Assembly (NCBI GenBank): GCA_947646735.1
Contig: CANTFK010000992.1
Span: 372,001-436,000, forward strand
Origin: Peronospora farinosa
Taxonomy: Eukaryota; Oomycota; Peronosporomycetes; Peronosporales; Peronosporaceae
DNA: 64,000 bases
Direction: 5' to 3'
How positions within the stretch are numbered: the first letter of the stretch is position 1; the number at the start of each line of letters is the position of its first letter. Positions 1-11,999 of the stretch are shown here, piece after piece. The notes beneath the pieces are model-generated. The model searched no databases. It worked only from the letters and a program-made list of their open reading frames with translations, and was not told the origin of the DNA. A program made the translations under genes and the position numbers.

Positions 1-137
1 TTTGACAACACTTTACCGTACCTATTGTCATAATATGACGTACTTAGTAGAATTAGAATCAGATCTCCCCTTTCCGCCTTCCAAAACCCAAATTGAACGT
101 AAAGAGCCACTTTAAACCGGACAAGGCACGCACGAGA

Positions 138-3100
138 ATGACGCAGCGTGTAAGCGCCATCACGCTACAATTGGATGATGAGATCCGTAAGATCTTACTG
201 TGTCCTAATGTGCCCTTACGAGAGCTCTTGCAATGCATTACTGCGGGTTTCCCGGCCCTCAATTGCGATCAGTCCAAGACGCTCGTGGCGATACAAGACA
301 CTTCAAGTCACGTGTTCTACCCACTGTCTCTTCTTTGTCGCTCTCCCGAATTATTTGAAACCGCTTCGTACTACCTCGTACTGGATGGTGTGGTACACAA
401 AAGTACCAAACAATTAAAACATCGATCATATTATCACAGTCGAAAACGTCGTGGGACAGTTGATTATCCGGCAGTTTCAACATTATCCGACGTGAACCAA
501 GAGGACGAGGAGATTTTGACGAATAACGAGAAGGACAAGCGGCCAATACCAGCTGTTACGTCCTCTGAAGACGAGCTAGAGATTGATTTATCGGATTTTG
601 AACTACCACAGCTTGTCAATGTGTTTACACAAGCCTGTCCTACAGGCACATTGAATCAGATGACATTCAATCGGTGCTTGGAGAAAATATTGTCACAGTC
701 GGGACGATATGATCAGCAAGCACGGAAAATGTTTACGAGGTTGTTTAATATATTTGAAAAGCAGAGTCGACGGAAAAATATCGTGGACGTGGCTGATTTT
801 CTAGGAGGTGTCTCAGTCTTTGCATGTGGTGAACGTGACGAAAAGATTCGTTTGACATTTGATCTCTATGATATGGACGGTGACGGGTTCATTTCAAAAG
901 AAGAAATGACGAAATACTTGACTGCAGTGTTTCTAGTCATTAATGAGGCATCGCCAGAGCTTTTCCTTGAAAACAAGTGGGTTTACAACGTCCAGTGATT
1001 TTTTTAGTAATGCGTGGTACTTAGTATTCTTTTGTTTGCGTTGAATGTCTTTTTAGCGTCAATCCAGCAGAGTTAAGCAATGTGACGGCGAATCAGTGTT
1101 TTGCAGAGTCAATATTGAATCAGGAGGGCAAATTGTCGTATGAGGCGTTCCGAAAATGGTACTCGAAGCCGGGACCTACGCAGCTTGCTGCTGCTAAATA
1201 CAACGGAATGAAAACGACTCGCGTGAGTGCCTCCCAGTCGCCAGAGATTTTTGACTTGGCCACTCTTCGCGAGGTTACAGGTCTGTCGGCGCTGAGTGCA
1301 TCCGATTTTTTTTCCATCTTCAATGCGTTATTGGCCAATGGTGGGGACAAGAAAGAAGTACTTACCCGTGCCGAGTTCAAGAGGTGTTTCTATGACATAT
1401 TAGAGAGATTGAACCGGAAGCCTACCAGTGCGATCGCAATGTTTTTGGACCGGCTCTTTGATGCGTTTGACGAGGACAAAAACGACTCTGTAGACTTTGT
1501 GAAGCTGAGCAGCGGACTTTCAGTATTGTGTGGCGGCTCAAGTGAAGACAAAGTGACGGCAGCTTTTTCGTGTTTTGATGCTGATGGCGATGGATACATC
1601 ACAGAGCAGGAGATGGAAGCGTATCTGACATCTGTCTTTAACGTTATGTACGAGACTTCGACAGCCACAACGCAATCAATTGGAATTGACGCTAAATCTC
1701 TTGCACGCTTCACAACAAAGCAAGCCTTTGAAGAAGCAGATGTGAGTCGTGACGGAAAGCTGTCGCTGGAAGAATTTCGCTCGTGGTACCGGGTTTATGA
1801 GCACAATCAACAGCCGTCAACAGGTGTACATGTAGGTCTCCAGCGTCAGCTCGGAGTGCACGGCAACGATGCGTTTGGAACAACTAGCTCTGTTGCTTCC
1901 CTTATAGGGCTGTGTGACCGACGTCCCAATGATGTTTTCGAAATCATCGCAGCAAAAGTAAATGAGGATGGCGTCCTGTCGCGAGAAGCCTTTTTTACTA
2001 TCGTTGACGAACTCGTCGAGGACCATGTGACTAATGCCAAACACAAGTTAAGTACTGAGGAAAAGGATCAAGTGAAGAAAATCATGGCGACCGTCTTTGA
2101 TGGGTTTGATAGTGATCACGACGGCTTTGTAGATTTTTGCGAACTATCCAGCGGCATTTCTGTATTGTGCGGTGGGTCACAGGAAGAGAAAATTAAGTCT
2201 GCGTTTACTTTGTTTGACATTTACCGAGACGGATTCATCTCACGCGATGAAATGGAAACATACCTGGCTTCAGTATACCGGATAGTGTTTGTGACATCTC
2301 CTGCTACAATGCAGCAACTTAATGGTATTTCTCCAAGACAGCTAGCTCGAATCACTACAGCGGATGCATTTTCACTTGCTGATGCAAATGAGGACGGCCG
2401 TTTGAGCTTTGAAGAGTTCACCAAATGGTACAGTACTCAAAGCGCGCCTATGGTGCCTTTGCAATCACACCAAGTTGCCGCGACGCCCTCCATGACTGGC
2501 ACTCTGTCGTCTTCTCGAGCTTCTTTCGTGTCTTCAAGTGAAGTGCTCAATGAAATGAAAAAATTGACAAACCTTGTTGCGTACGACGTGAATGATATTT
2601 TTGAGTTTTTTCAAGCCTCGGCGGATCAAGAAGGCAATTTGTCTCAACCAGATTTCTTTCGCTGCTTCAACACACTGCTAGCAAAAGACAGGCAAATCAG
2701 TCTTGATACACAGATAAACACTCAACAGCTTTTAAAGCAACTGTATGAGCTTTTTGACGCTGATAAAGATGGAATTGTGGATGTGCAGGAGCTTGGCGCT
2801 GGTCTTTCGATTCTTTGTGGCGGAAGTCGAGCAGACAGAGCTAAAGCGATGTTCACGCTGTACGATGACAACCACGACGGCTGCATATCTCCTGAAGAAA
2901 TGACATCGTACTTGTCATCTGTCTTTAAAGTAATGTTTACGGCATCACCGGATCTACTATCAAAAACAGGAATGATGCCGGAGCAGCTCGCTACAATTAC
3001 CACAAGGGAATGTTTTCGTGGTTTTGATGTCAACCGTGACGGGCAATTGAGTGTCGACGAGTTTCGAGTTTGGTTTGAACAACAAAACCCGTACGCTTTC

Positions 3101-6100
3101 TATAAGCGAGCGTGTGTCTCGAATGGTAGCAAGGCCTCACTCCCGAGTGAACTTATTCATTCATCTTCTTCGAGCTCAAGCGAGCCTACTACGGCAGATA
3201 TAATTCCGATTGACGTTGCGAAGAAGCTGTCCGGCCTGGAAAACATGTCTTTGGACGACGTGTCCGAGCTCTTTAGCTTAGCAATTGATGGTGGTAACCG
3301 GATTTTGCGACGCATATTTGACAAGTGTTTTTACAAGCATATTTGCAGTAAAAATACGTCGATGTTATCCGAAAGTGAGAGTACTCGAGTACATGAAGTG
3401 ATTGATCGTATCTTTTCCGCATTTGATACTGAGCAAAAAGGAATTGTTGGCTTCAACGAGCTTATGAGTGGACTATCGATTCTCTGTGATGCTTCTTCTC
3501 GGGACGAGACGGTCTTAGCTGCGTTTAAATTGTACGACACAAATGGAGACGGTGTGATATCAGAGAAAGAAATGAACCACTATTTCGGATCCGTGTTCAA
3601 GTTGCTTTATGCTCTCGATCCTACCCATCAGCAAAAGCTTGTGATTTCAGCTAATAATCTAGCAGCGGTGACAGCAAGCGAGATTTTTGAGGTCGCCGAC
3701 GTGGATCGTGATGGAAAGCTTACCTTTGACGAGTTTCAGAGATGGTATTCAAATCCAGAACAAACATTCTTTACTGATATCGTGGCTCCTCTTGATTTAA
3801 ATGAGGTGCGGCAGCTGACGAACCTGGGAAGCTTGGACGTAGTTGAGGTTTTCGGACGATTTGCGGAGCATGCAGATGAAAATGGAATGCTCGATCGAGA
3901 ATCTTTCGACAAGTGTTTTTTTGAAATCATTGAGATGGCTCAACCGCGCACTCACATTGAAAAGTTGCGTGCAACGATGATAGTAGATCGTTTGTATGAC
4001 GTGTTCGATCACGACGGTAATGGGCAAATTGACTTTAGCGAGCTGGCTAGTGGACTCTCTGTTCTCTGCAAAGGAGCACGAGATGCTAAAGTTAAGGCTG
4101 CGTTCCGCTTGTATGACTTCAACGCCGATGGATTTATCTCGATGGAGGAGATGAAGCGCTATCTTACGTCAATCTTCAAGGTGCTGTATGAAGTACAGCC
4201 TAAAATGCAGCTGGAAACCGGCGTATCAGCTGAGAAACTCGGTGCTATTACTGCAGAACAGGCGTTTCTGGAGGCAGACTCCAACAAAAACGGCAAACTA
4301 AGCTATGACGAATTTTTGACATGGTACAATTCTCCTGCCCAGGCGGGGATTAGTAGTGCCGTAGCGAAGAATGCTATTGTGGATTCTTCACTACGCTGGA
4401 TGCCACTAAACGAAATTAAGCAGATTACAAATCTTGCTCAGTACGGGCCAGAGGAAGTGTTTGAGATTTTTGCAGGTGAAACGAATGAAGACGGTCTGTT
4501 GTCGCGAGATGCCTTTGATGAAAGCTTTCGCAAGGTAATCGATGGTCAGAAATCTAAGGCAGGATGGATGTCTGATCCTAAAACTCAAAAGAAGATGCAA
4601 GAGATTATCGACAGCCTCTTCAACTTGTTCGACAGAGACGGCAATGGAGCTGTAGACTTTGGAGAGCTTGCTAGCGGGCTGTCTGTGCTATGCGGTGGTA
4701 CAAAGGATCAAAAAGTGAAGGCAGCTTTTTCTTTGTTCGACTTCAATGATGATGGATTTATTTCTCTTGACGAGATGACGCGGTACCTCACGTCTGTATT
4801 CCGTGTACTGTTTCAGGTATCACCGAATGCTCAATCTCTTGGCATTTCTCCTGAAGAACTGGGAGAAGTCACAGCTCAACGGGCCTTTGCTGAGGCCGAT
4901 CAAGATCATGATGGACAATTATCACTAAGGGAGTTTCAGGATTGGTATCGTAAACCAGGTGGGATTGGTGAAGTTGCAAAGAATGGGGAGCAGTTATTTA
5001 GTTTCGCTAAAACGCGGCAACTAACAAATTTACAAGCATGTTCTCCAATGGAAGTTTTGCAAACTCTCGCCTTCTGCGCCGACGAGCAAGGGCTCGTGTC
5101 GCGAGAAGCGTTTGATGAGTGTTTCCGAACAATCATTTCAACGAATCAAGGCATCAAGTTAGAAGAGTACCAGCGGATCAACCCCATTCTCAACCGCCTT
5201 TTTGAGCTCTTTGATGTTAACAATAGTGGTATGGTCGACTTCAGTGAGATCTCATGCGGGCTGTCTGTATTTTCTGGCGGCGCGTCTGAGGAGAAAGTTG
5301 GTGCTGCATTTGCTTTGTACGATTATAACGCCGATGGTTACATCTCGATGGAGGAGATGACATGGTATCTAACCTCTGTTTTTAAGGTATTGGAGGAAGC
5401 GTCACCTTCTGTGGTTTTGCACTTAAATCGCGAGTCCCCCGAGGAGCTGGGTCTTCTTACTGCGCAGCAGACATTTGAAGAAGCTGGTCTGGACCGTGAC
5501 GGCCGTTTAAGCTTTCCTGAATTCCGCAAATGGTACACTCGATCCAATGCTGCGAATATGGAGTGTCTTATCCAGAATAATGTCCCGGAGTGGCTGTCGC
5601 TGCGTGAGGTGCGGCATCTGACAAATCTGAGCTCGTTCTCGGCTCAGCAGGCGCTAAATACGTTTACCAAGTTCACATCTCCAGATGGCACTATGGACAA
5701 TGAAAGGTTTAGGCAGGCGTTTGAGCATTTTCAAGACGAGTCGGCGACTGATGAGTCAAAGGACAGGCTGCAATTGTTAGTCGACCGAGTCTTTGCCCTG
5801 TTCGACAAGGACAATAATGGGCGGGTAGACGTTTACGAGCTTGCTAGCGGGCTGTCATTGCTTTGTGAGGAAAGTCAGACGGATAAAGTGCGCACTGCGT
5901 TTAATTTGTATGATGTGAACCATGACGGATATATTTCGCTAGGAGAAATGCGTCTCTACCTTACTGCAGTGTTTAAGGTGCTCTTCGAGGTGAATCCGGA
6001 TAGAGAGGCACGAATGGGTGTGACACCCGAGGAGCTGGCCGAAATTACAGCGGAGCAGGCTTTTGCTGAAGCTGACCACGACAAGGATGGCAAACTTTCA

Positions 6101-7718
6101 TTTGCAGAATTTGAGCAGTGGTACATGCAGCAGAAAACGGTGGGGGATTTACCTCTGCCCGTTCTCAGCGAGCAAGAACAGCAGCGGCAACAAGGACGAA
6201 AGATGCAGGGAGAAGTACCTCATTGGGTGAGCCTGGATGTGGTTAAGCAGATGACAAACTTAGAAAAGTACACGGCCGATGAAGTATTCGAAATCTTTGC
6301 CATCCGTTGCGCAGAGGATGGGACGCTATCACGTGAGGCTTTTGAAGAGTGTTTCGAGCAACTTGTGGATGAACAGTACAAAAACGACGAGGCCAATCTG
6401 GCACGCTTGCGACTTATTCTAGACAGGTTATTTGTAATCTTCGAGGAAGACCACAACGGCACTGTTGATTTCTGCGAATTGAGTAGTGGTCTATCCATTC
6501 TCTGCGGTGGTTCTCGGGAAGAAAAGGTTCGAGCTGCATTTTCACTTTTTGATCTTAAAAAAGATGGATTCATCTCGCTAGACGAAATGGTACGCTATCT
6601 ATCGAGCGTCTTCAAGGTACTTTACGAGACCAGTCCGGGAACCAACGAAAAACTGGGTGTACGACCGGAAGAGCTGGCTGTAATTACAGCTGAGCAGTGT
6701 TTTCTGGAAGGCGATTCGAACGAGGACGGAAAGGTGAGTTTCGATGAGTTCGTAGCTTGGTACTCTAAATCGTCCGGGTTTGAGGCGCATGTGGCTGGTG
6801 AAGGTAGTATTCTTCTGCAACAACAAGACACAAATGGTAACACAAGCGAGAGTCGTGATGATGGCCCCCTGTCACATACGAATAGTAAAAGTGGCAGTTA
6901 CCGCAATGGATCACCTGCTCCTGTGTCGCCAAAGAAAACGACTTGGGGTGCTAGTGAAGACTCTAACACGACCTGCATCAGCACCGCTCCAGTAGGCTTC
7001 CCGCCTGATAAGATTTATGGCATGATGGGATCCAATGGCAACACACTGGTCTCACCGAACTCAGCATCTGTTCTGAATATAAATAGCTCCAACATGGAGA
7101 ACGTCCGACAACTACTAAAGCTGGACACGTATGAGGTTAATGACGTGCTTGAGATATTTGCTGAGGCTGCACCCTCTGGTGAGCTAACATTTGCGGCGTT
7201 CAAGAAGTGTTTTGATCAGATCATTCGGCTGGCAGGGGGGCATGGCTCATCGGAAGAACGCCACGAGGCCGACGTGATGGTCCGTCGACTTTTTCGTGCG
7301 TTTGATACGGACAACAGCAACACAGTCGATTATGGTGAGCTTGCTAGCGGCCTCTCCGTGTTGTCCGGATCTAGCATGGACGACAAGGTTCGAGTAGCGT
7401 TCCAACTGTACGATATCAATGGAGACGGATATATTACTCATGAAGAGATGGTCAGCTACATGACGTCAATTTTCAGAGTGATGTACGAGACGACTGATAG
7501 CACGAAGACCAAGATGGGCGTATCACCCGAAGAACTTGCTCGTGCAACAGCCGGACAGTGTTTCAAGGAGGCGGACCTGAATGGAGACAATAAGCTCAGC
7601 TTTGAAGAGTTCAAGAAGGTACTGGCGTAGAATGACGTGGTTTGTACTTCTTTACTTATACTTGAAGGCTGACATTGTGTTTGCATTGCGACTGCAGTGG
7701 TGCACTTCGGGAGTTTGA
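138..7718 (+). CDS. Giant tandem EF-hand calcium-binding protein (three exons, 2470 aa)
   Basis: Exons 138-976, 1057-7618 and 7698-7718, with introns of 80 and 79 nt whose phases match. The ATG at 138 is the first in frame; the upstream frame has only a TTG. Residues 1-110 look like a small beta-grasp-type domain (pattern FYPLSLLCR). From about residue 160 there are eleven modules of about 200 aa. Each has a helical lead (xxxLTNLxxY), a degenerate loop (EDGxLSREAF) and three good EF-loops: DxDxNGxVDFxEL, DxNxDGYISxEEM and DxDxDGKLSFxEFxxWY. That is about 44 EF positions, roughly 33 canonical. No membrane segment or catalytic domain is seen, so it is probably a cytosolic calcium buffer or scaffold. 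The last exon restores the FxxW(Y/C) module ending. EF-hand identity is certain; cellular role is unknown. Confidence 0.88.
977..1056 (+). other. Intron 1 of the EF-hand gene
   Basis: GTGGGT donor after the second base of an Asn codon and TTTTAG acceptor. Removing the 80 nt joins two frames and completes module 1, which otherwise ends in a stop just after the second EF-loop. The sequence after the splice (VNPAEL) matches the linker at this point in the other modules. Confidence 0.88.
7619..7697 (+). other. Intron 2 of the EF-hand gene, ahead of a seven-codon last exon
   Basis: Donor GTACTG follows EFKK and acceptor CTGCAG precedes TGG TGC ACT. Unspliced, the protein would end EFKKVLA. Spliced, it ends EFKKWCTSGV, giving the Trp that closes almost every other module. 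The intron is 79 nt, almost the same as intron 1. Read from the sequence; RNA evidence is not available here. Confidence 0.65.
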
Positions 7719-7782
7719 AAGAGACTGGTGATATTAGTACGGAATTTGTGAATTAAAATGAATGCATTGCCCATGACTGTTA

Positions 7783-9606
7783 CTAAAAAACCTGAATCTC
7801 GTCGTCTTGCAAGAAGGCGTCGCCAACGTCGACATCGATATTCAAGTCAAAGTCGAGTTTGTCGATCCCAATGCTCCCCTCTTCTGCCATGAGGTCAGTT
7901 AGCGCATCAAGCAGGCTTTCACTGACATCGGCTACAATTCCACACAAGCGGTCAGACTATGGTATCTCCTCAGCATGCTTGGAGCACATGCTTCCTACAA
8001 TACCATGGGCGTCGAGTAGACGGTTGCAAAGCTGTTTTTGCTCAAGCCCCACGCGATCGGTGAATTCCTGGATAGCGGCTGCTCTGGCAAGAAACTCGTC
8101 TTCCTTGTCATCGTCCTAATGAGCCATCACGGCTTTCGTTTAGAATCACAAAACATTGACAGCGAAAGAGCGCATCACAAACCGCAGTGCATACGAGCTT
8201 TAACGCAAGCTCTTCTTCAATCCCACTAGTTGTTTGAGGCGCAAACATCAGTATGTAATGACTACAAGGCATACAATCTTGGTATCAGTTTAATCTTACC
8301 ACTTGCCAGGAGACAGGGGAGCCTCAGCACACGGCAGCACGCTGTTGGCTGGCTCATCGGCAAACTCCAAAGCAGTTTCCTTTGGATTCAGCATACATGT
8401 ACTTGGTAAAGACACGTTGTGGTCTCGATCGCTTTGACAGGTATCCACTATTAGACATGCAAAAAAACAGTGCTGAGCACTCAAAGCAAAGTATTACCCT
8501 GACTCGATTACTCCAGTATTTTGTAGCGGATGTACTGCTGCTATCAACACAAACTACATGTTAGACGTCACAAACTTAACCCTCTGATTGTAATATCACA
8601 CACCACTTGGAGGTACACGTTTGCTTTTTTTCAATGGTGGGCCCGCTATCGTTGAGGCCACTAGCAACCCTCGCTTTTTCAGCACAGCACCATCGTCCAC
8701 CTTCTTGCTCCTCTCACCCATTCGAATAGCAAAAGGTACAGTGCTTCGAATGCTGTCCTTCCGCCCTGCGTTTTCAGCTTGCACTCCAGCCTGTTTCTCC
8801 TTGTCTTTGTTGGTTACTGGGTTTTCTAGCAAACTGCTTTTACCACGTTCATTTTTACAAGAAAATGCAGTCTTCCCGTCCCTTTGGGCAATTGAATCCG
8901 TAGCTTTCCGCTTTTTCGCGACGGAGGATTTCGTGTCCGCTCGAAAAGAAAATAGTTCTTCCTTTTTCTCGTGTGGCTTGAGCAATGTCTCCTTGTTAGC
9001 GTTTCTTGTGGTGCATATAATCTTCTTTGAAAAAGGCTGGGCAAACAACTTGCCCACAAATGGTTTCATGCCTGTTTGTGCTAATGGTGTCGCATTCATA
9101 GAAGACTTGCCAGTCGATTCCCCAGAATCTCTTGGCTTAGACTGAAACTTCATAAAATTGACCCCCGAACTCTTTCTTGGTGGGGCGCCATCTTTCGTTA
9201 GCGGTTGGATGAAGCTATTGGTCGCAATGATGCTGCGTTTAGCGTTGTCTGCACGTGATAGACAACGTATACAGATTAATTCAGCCGTAGGACTGCCTGA
9301 AAACACTCATTAACTTCCTTCTTACTTTGTGTCTCAGTAGATGCGCCTGCACCTGCTACTGTAAGGAATTTTGCTTTTGGCTTCGTTTCCCGACATGCTT
9401 GTTTCTCTAATGCATTAAACTCACTTTATCTACTGAAGAGTCAAGAAAAAAAGACGCTCTACTATCGTCTACGTACTCGTCACCAGCGGCAAGGGATCTC
9501 TGGATGTGCATAGTTTAAATTTGCCTTTAGCTGAGATCACACCGGGCTTGAACGTCGCCACAGCAGCGCCACCACCTTTCTTCAACCCACCACCGAATCG
9601 CTCCAT
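7783..9606 (-). CDS. Unknown multi-exon gene with an in-frame amber codon
   Basis: Not recognised. Exon 1 (9606-9477) starts MERFGGGLKKGGG. Exon 2 is 9406-9326. Exon 3 runs from 9248 to about 8600 and is basic and Ser/Lys-rich. These join in phase through introns of 70 and 77 nt (GTACGT..TTAG, GTAAGA..GCAG). Coding-like pieces continue at about 8490-8300 (ending SPGK before a GTAAGA donor) and 8115-7783, but phases there could not all be resolved. The final piece is acidic, with a helical stretch (LARAAAIQEF), and ends DDEIQVF. Within it a TAG at 7957-7959 interrupts otherwise continuous coding. Low-complexity basic residues suggest a nuclear protein, which is inference only. It could be an intact gene with a nonsense allele or a decaying one. 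Confidence 0.45.
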
Positions 9607-9716
9607 GCTGTTATTTTTACCGCCTTTGTGTCTTCCGCGTCTACCACTGGAAAATGTTGAATGCGGAATGAAAACTGTGAAAGGGAAACTTCAACTTTGT
9701 CGAGCAAGAGTGATGG

Positions 9717-10517
9717 TTAGGGAAACCTGTCACACTGGATATCACGCTGTCGACGATAGATTTTTATAAGTGCAAGCTCCGTTTTTGCGCCCAAGACGTT
9801 ACCGACTTGTCGCAGGTTTCGAGATCGCACCTTGGCGCGAAAATCTTTCGGGCTGAGTGCGGCTAGTGAATGATGACTGACTAGTAAAGTGAGCAGACGC
9901 TGGTGCACCATCGAGTCATCACCTTTTGTGCACTGTTGCAAGAGTGAGAGCAATACATGGTTCCATACGAAGCTCGTGAAGGCATCACTATGGCAGTGCT
10001 CCAATATCCAGCAAATGTCGATGATATCCGGCACCTGTGCCGCCGTCATCTCTTCGTCCTGTCCTAGTTGCGGTTTAGACTGCTGTACACTTCGATAAAT
10101 ATCTATCCAATCACTCTCTGCTAACGCAGCCCACTGACGCACGTCTTCAAGTGCAGCTTGTTGCGGGTTCAAAAAGTGCTTTTTCGCGCTGTCTCGCATT
10201 TGATCGAGTGTAAAATCCTCTATGGAATGGTCGGCTATACTACAGCTAGTTATTGAAAATGGTGGGGATTCAAACCCCATGAGCTGCTTTAATGGAATAT
10301 GAACTGACGGTAAAAAGCTCGTCATCTTCAGTTCTGGCCGTGGCAGAACAAACTCATCCTCGATTCGAGTGTACTCAAGACGAAATTGACGAGGAGCACG
10401 ACGTCGCAAGAAACAGAGCTGCAGCACTTGATCGGGTGCGAGTCCTTCCTGGTAAAGATCAAAAACGTTGGATACGCCTGATGCAGACGTCATGACAGCG
10501 TCGCCATCCACGTCCAT
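9717..10517 (-). CDS. Conserved-looking hypothetical protein, 266 aa
   Basis: Single uninterrupted frame with an ATG at 10517. The product is acidic, mostly helical in composition, with no signal peptide, membrane segment or known motif that I recognise. It starts MDVDGDAVMT, has a Gln-rich helical middle (QQAALEDVRQWAALAESDW) and a Leu-rich region near residue 190 (LLSLLQQC). The C-terminus is basic. It is divergent from the reductase gene, with 171 bp between the two starts, so the promoters are shared or overlapping. Function not assigned. Confidence 0.7.
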   Translation of the reverse strand: MDVDGDAVMTSASGVSNVFDLYQEGLAPDQVLQLCFLRRRAPRQFRLEYTRIEDEFVLPRPELKMTSFLPSVHIPLKQLMGFESPPFSITSCSIADHSIEDFTLDQMRDSAKKHFLNPQQAALEDVRQWAALAESDWIDIYRSVQQSKPQLGQDEEMTAAQVPDIIDICWILEHCHSDAFTSFVWNHVLLSLLQQCTKGDDSMVHQRLLTLLVSHHSLAALSPKDFRAKVRSRNLRQVGNVLGAKTELALIKIYRRQRDIQCDRFP

Positions 10518-10688
10518 GTTTTAGAGCTTCTTCGTTTTTGTCCAATGCCGTATCTTCCTTTTGACAAATGACTGTTCACATTGTCAACATCTTATTGGAG
10601 ATCTTGTGCCCAGTCATATCACTTACTCTGATGTGCTTGACTCTCGTCACGCCCTTTCGTTTAAGAAGGGATCATTCCATTTCCAAGC
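10518..10688. promoter_or_regulatory. 171-bp divergent promoter region
   Basis: Lies between the starts of the 266-aa hypothetical gene (-) and the reductase-glutaredoxin gene (+), so it must hold both promoters and both 5' leaders. No TATA element is evident. Pyrimidine-rich stretches near 10632-10680 could be initiator-like, but I cannot place a start site. Confidence 0.5.
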
Positions 10689-11756
10689 ATGACCGCTATT
10701 GCATTCGACAAGTCCCAATTTGCGTCTCTAAACGAGTATGCAGACGCTCTCAATGCGCAACTAAAGGGTAAAACGGCGCAGGAGATCGTAAATTGGACGT
10801 TTGATACCTTCGGCGCGCGCACGTTGCTAAGCTCGAGCTTCGGCATTCAATCAGCTGTCATGTTGCATCTTGTACGCAGCGTGAGCATGAGCATTCCCGT
10901 CGTGTGGGTGGACACTGGTTACTTGCCTAAGGAGACGTATCAGTTTGCTGCTCATCTGACTAAGGTGCTGGATCTGGACGTGCGCGTGTACCAATCGCCT
11001 ATCTCGCCGGCGCGAATGGAGGCGCTTTACGGTAAATTGTACGAGCTCGAGTCGTATGAGGCCTATCGCCAGTATGGCTTCATGCGCAAGGTGGAGCCCA
11101 TGCAGCGTGCCTTGAAGGAACTTGACGCTGAGGCACTACTCGTAGGTGTTCGTGGTGATCAAACCCAACACCGCCAGCACATGCAGCTGGTGAACGTGTA
11201 CGAAGGTCGTCTCAAAATCTGCCCCATCCTCAATTGGGACAAGAAGGAGGTCGAGAAGTACATGGCTGCCAATCAGTTGGAGTATCATCCGCTGAAGGCT
11301 AAGGGCTATGAGAGTGTGGGTGATGATCATTCCAGTCGCCCTGTGACGGAAGCGGATAAGGGCAATGACCGTGCAGGAAGATTTAATAGCAAACAGCAGG
11401 AGTGTGGTCTGCACTTGGACATGCACGACATGAAGCTGGAAGACTTCGAGTTCAACGACCCGTTGGTACTCTCGGAGCGCGACCAGGAGCTTCTGGCGCT
11501 TACAAAGCGTGCGAAGAGGATTACTGTATTCACGAAGCCCACGTGTAAGTTCTGCCTAGCTGCCAAGGACATCATGCACGAGCGTGGATGGGAATTCGAC
11601 GAGTTTAGTGTTCCCAGCGAAGTGTCCATCCAGTCACTACAGCAGATCGTCGGCCGGGCTGTCCAGACTGTTCCTCAAATCTTTTTGGATGGTAAATATA
11701 TCGGCGGCTACATGGAATTTGTGGCACACCTTGGTATTTCGTCACGCTTTTCCTAA
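10689..11756 (+). CDS. cysH: APS/PAPS reductase with C-terminal glutaredoxin domain
   Basis: Intronless, 355 aa. Residues 1-255 are a CysH-type sulfonucleotide reductase that reduces activated sulfate to sulfite in assimilation. Visible are the nucleotide-binding loop (LSSSFGIQSAV, about 47-57), VDTGYLP (75-80) and the catalytic ECGLH motif with Cys239. Residues 275-355 are a glutaredoxin-like domain with CKFC (286-289), TVPQIFL and GGY; it presumably supplies electrons from glutathione. The CC and CxxC cysteines that hold a 4Fe-4S cluster in plant and bacterial APS reductases are absent: the matching stretch reads YGFMRKVEPMQRAL. By family knowledge, Fe-S-free enzymes are usually PAPS-specific, but moss APR-B is Fe-S-free and uses APS, so substrate is undecided. 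No targeting peptide is obvious. Confidence 0.93.
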   Translation: MTAIAFDKSQFASLNEYADALNAQLKGKTAQEIVNWTFDTFGARTLLSSSFGIQSAVMLHLVRSVSMSIPVVWVDTGYLPKETYQFAAHLTKVLDLDVRVYQSPISPARMEALYGKLYELESYEAYRQYGFMRKVEPMQRALKELDAEALLVGVRGDQTQHRQHMQLVNVYEGRLKICPILNWDKKEVEKYMAANQLEYHPLKAKGYESVGDDHSSRPVTEADKGNDRAGRFNSKQQECGLHLDMHDMKLEDFEFNDPLVLSERDQELLALTKRAKRITVFTKPTCKFCLAAKDIMHERGWEFDEFSVPSEVSIQSLQQIVGRAVQTVPQIFLDGKYIGGYMEFVAHLGISSRFS

Positions 11757-11999
11757 ACAGCAACCCGCAGTTCTCGAAGAAGTCAATACATTAAGATGCA
11801 GATTACTCGACGCCAATGTAAAAGGTCTACTTTCATGTCGAGTACTCTTTTGACAATGTAGATGTTTTACTTTATGTCAAGTACTCTTTTACGATGTAAA
11901 TGATGTTGTGTTCCTTTTTTAAGTAAACCGTTATCGGGTTTTCTCATACATATTAACTACCACGTCTCATGTTTCGCAGCCGTCACAAAGTGCTTCAGG
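11757..11999. other. Gene 3' flank with a short direct repeat
   Basis: No gene seen. A near-duplicate of about 40 nt occurs at roughly 11815-11860 and 11860-11900 (ATGTCGAGTACTCTTTT and ATGTCAAGTACTCTTTT cores). The boundary to the repeat block is somewhere before 12000. Confidence 0.5.
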
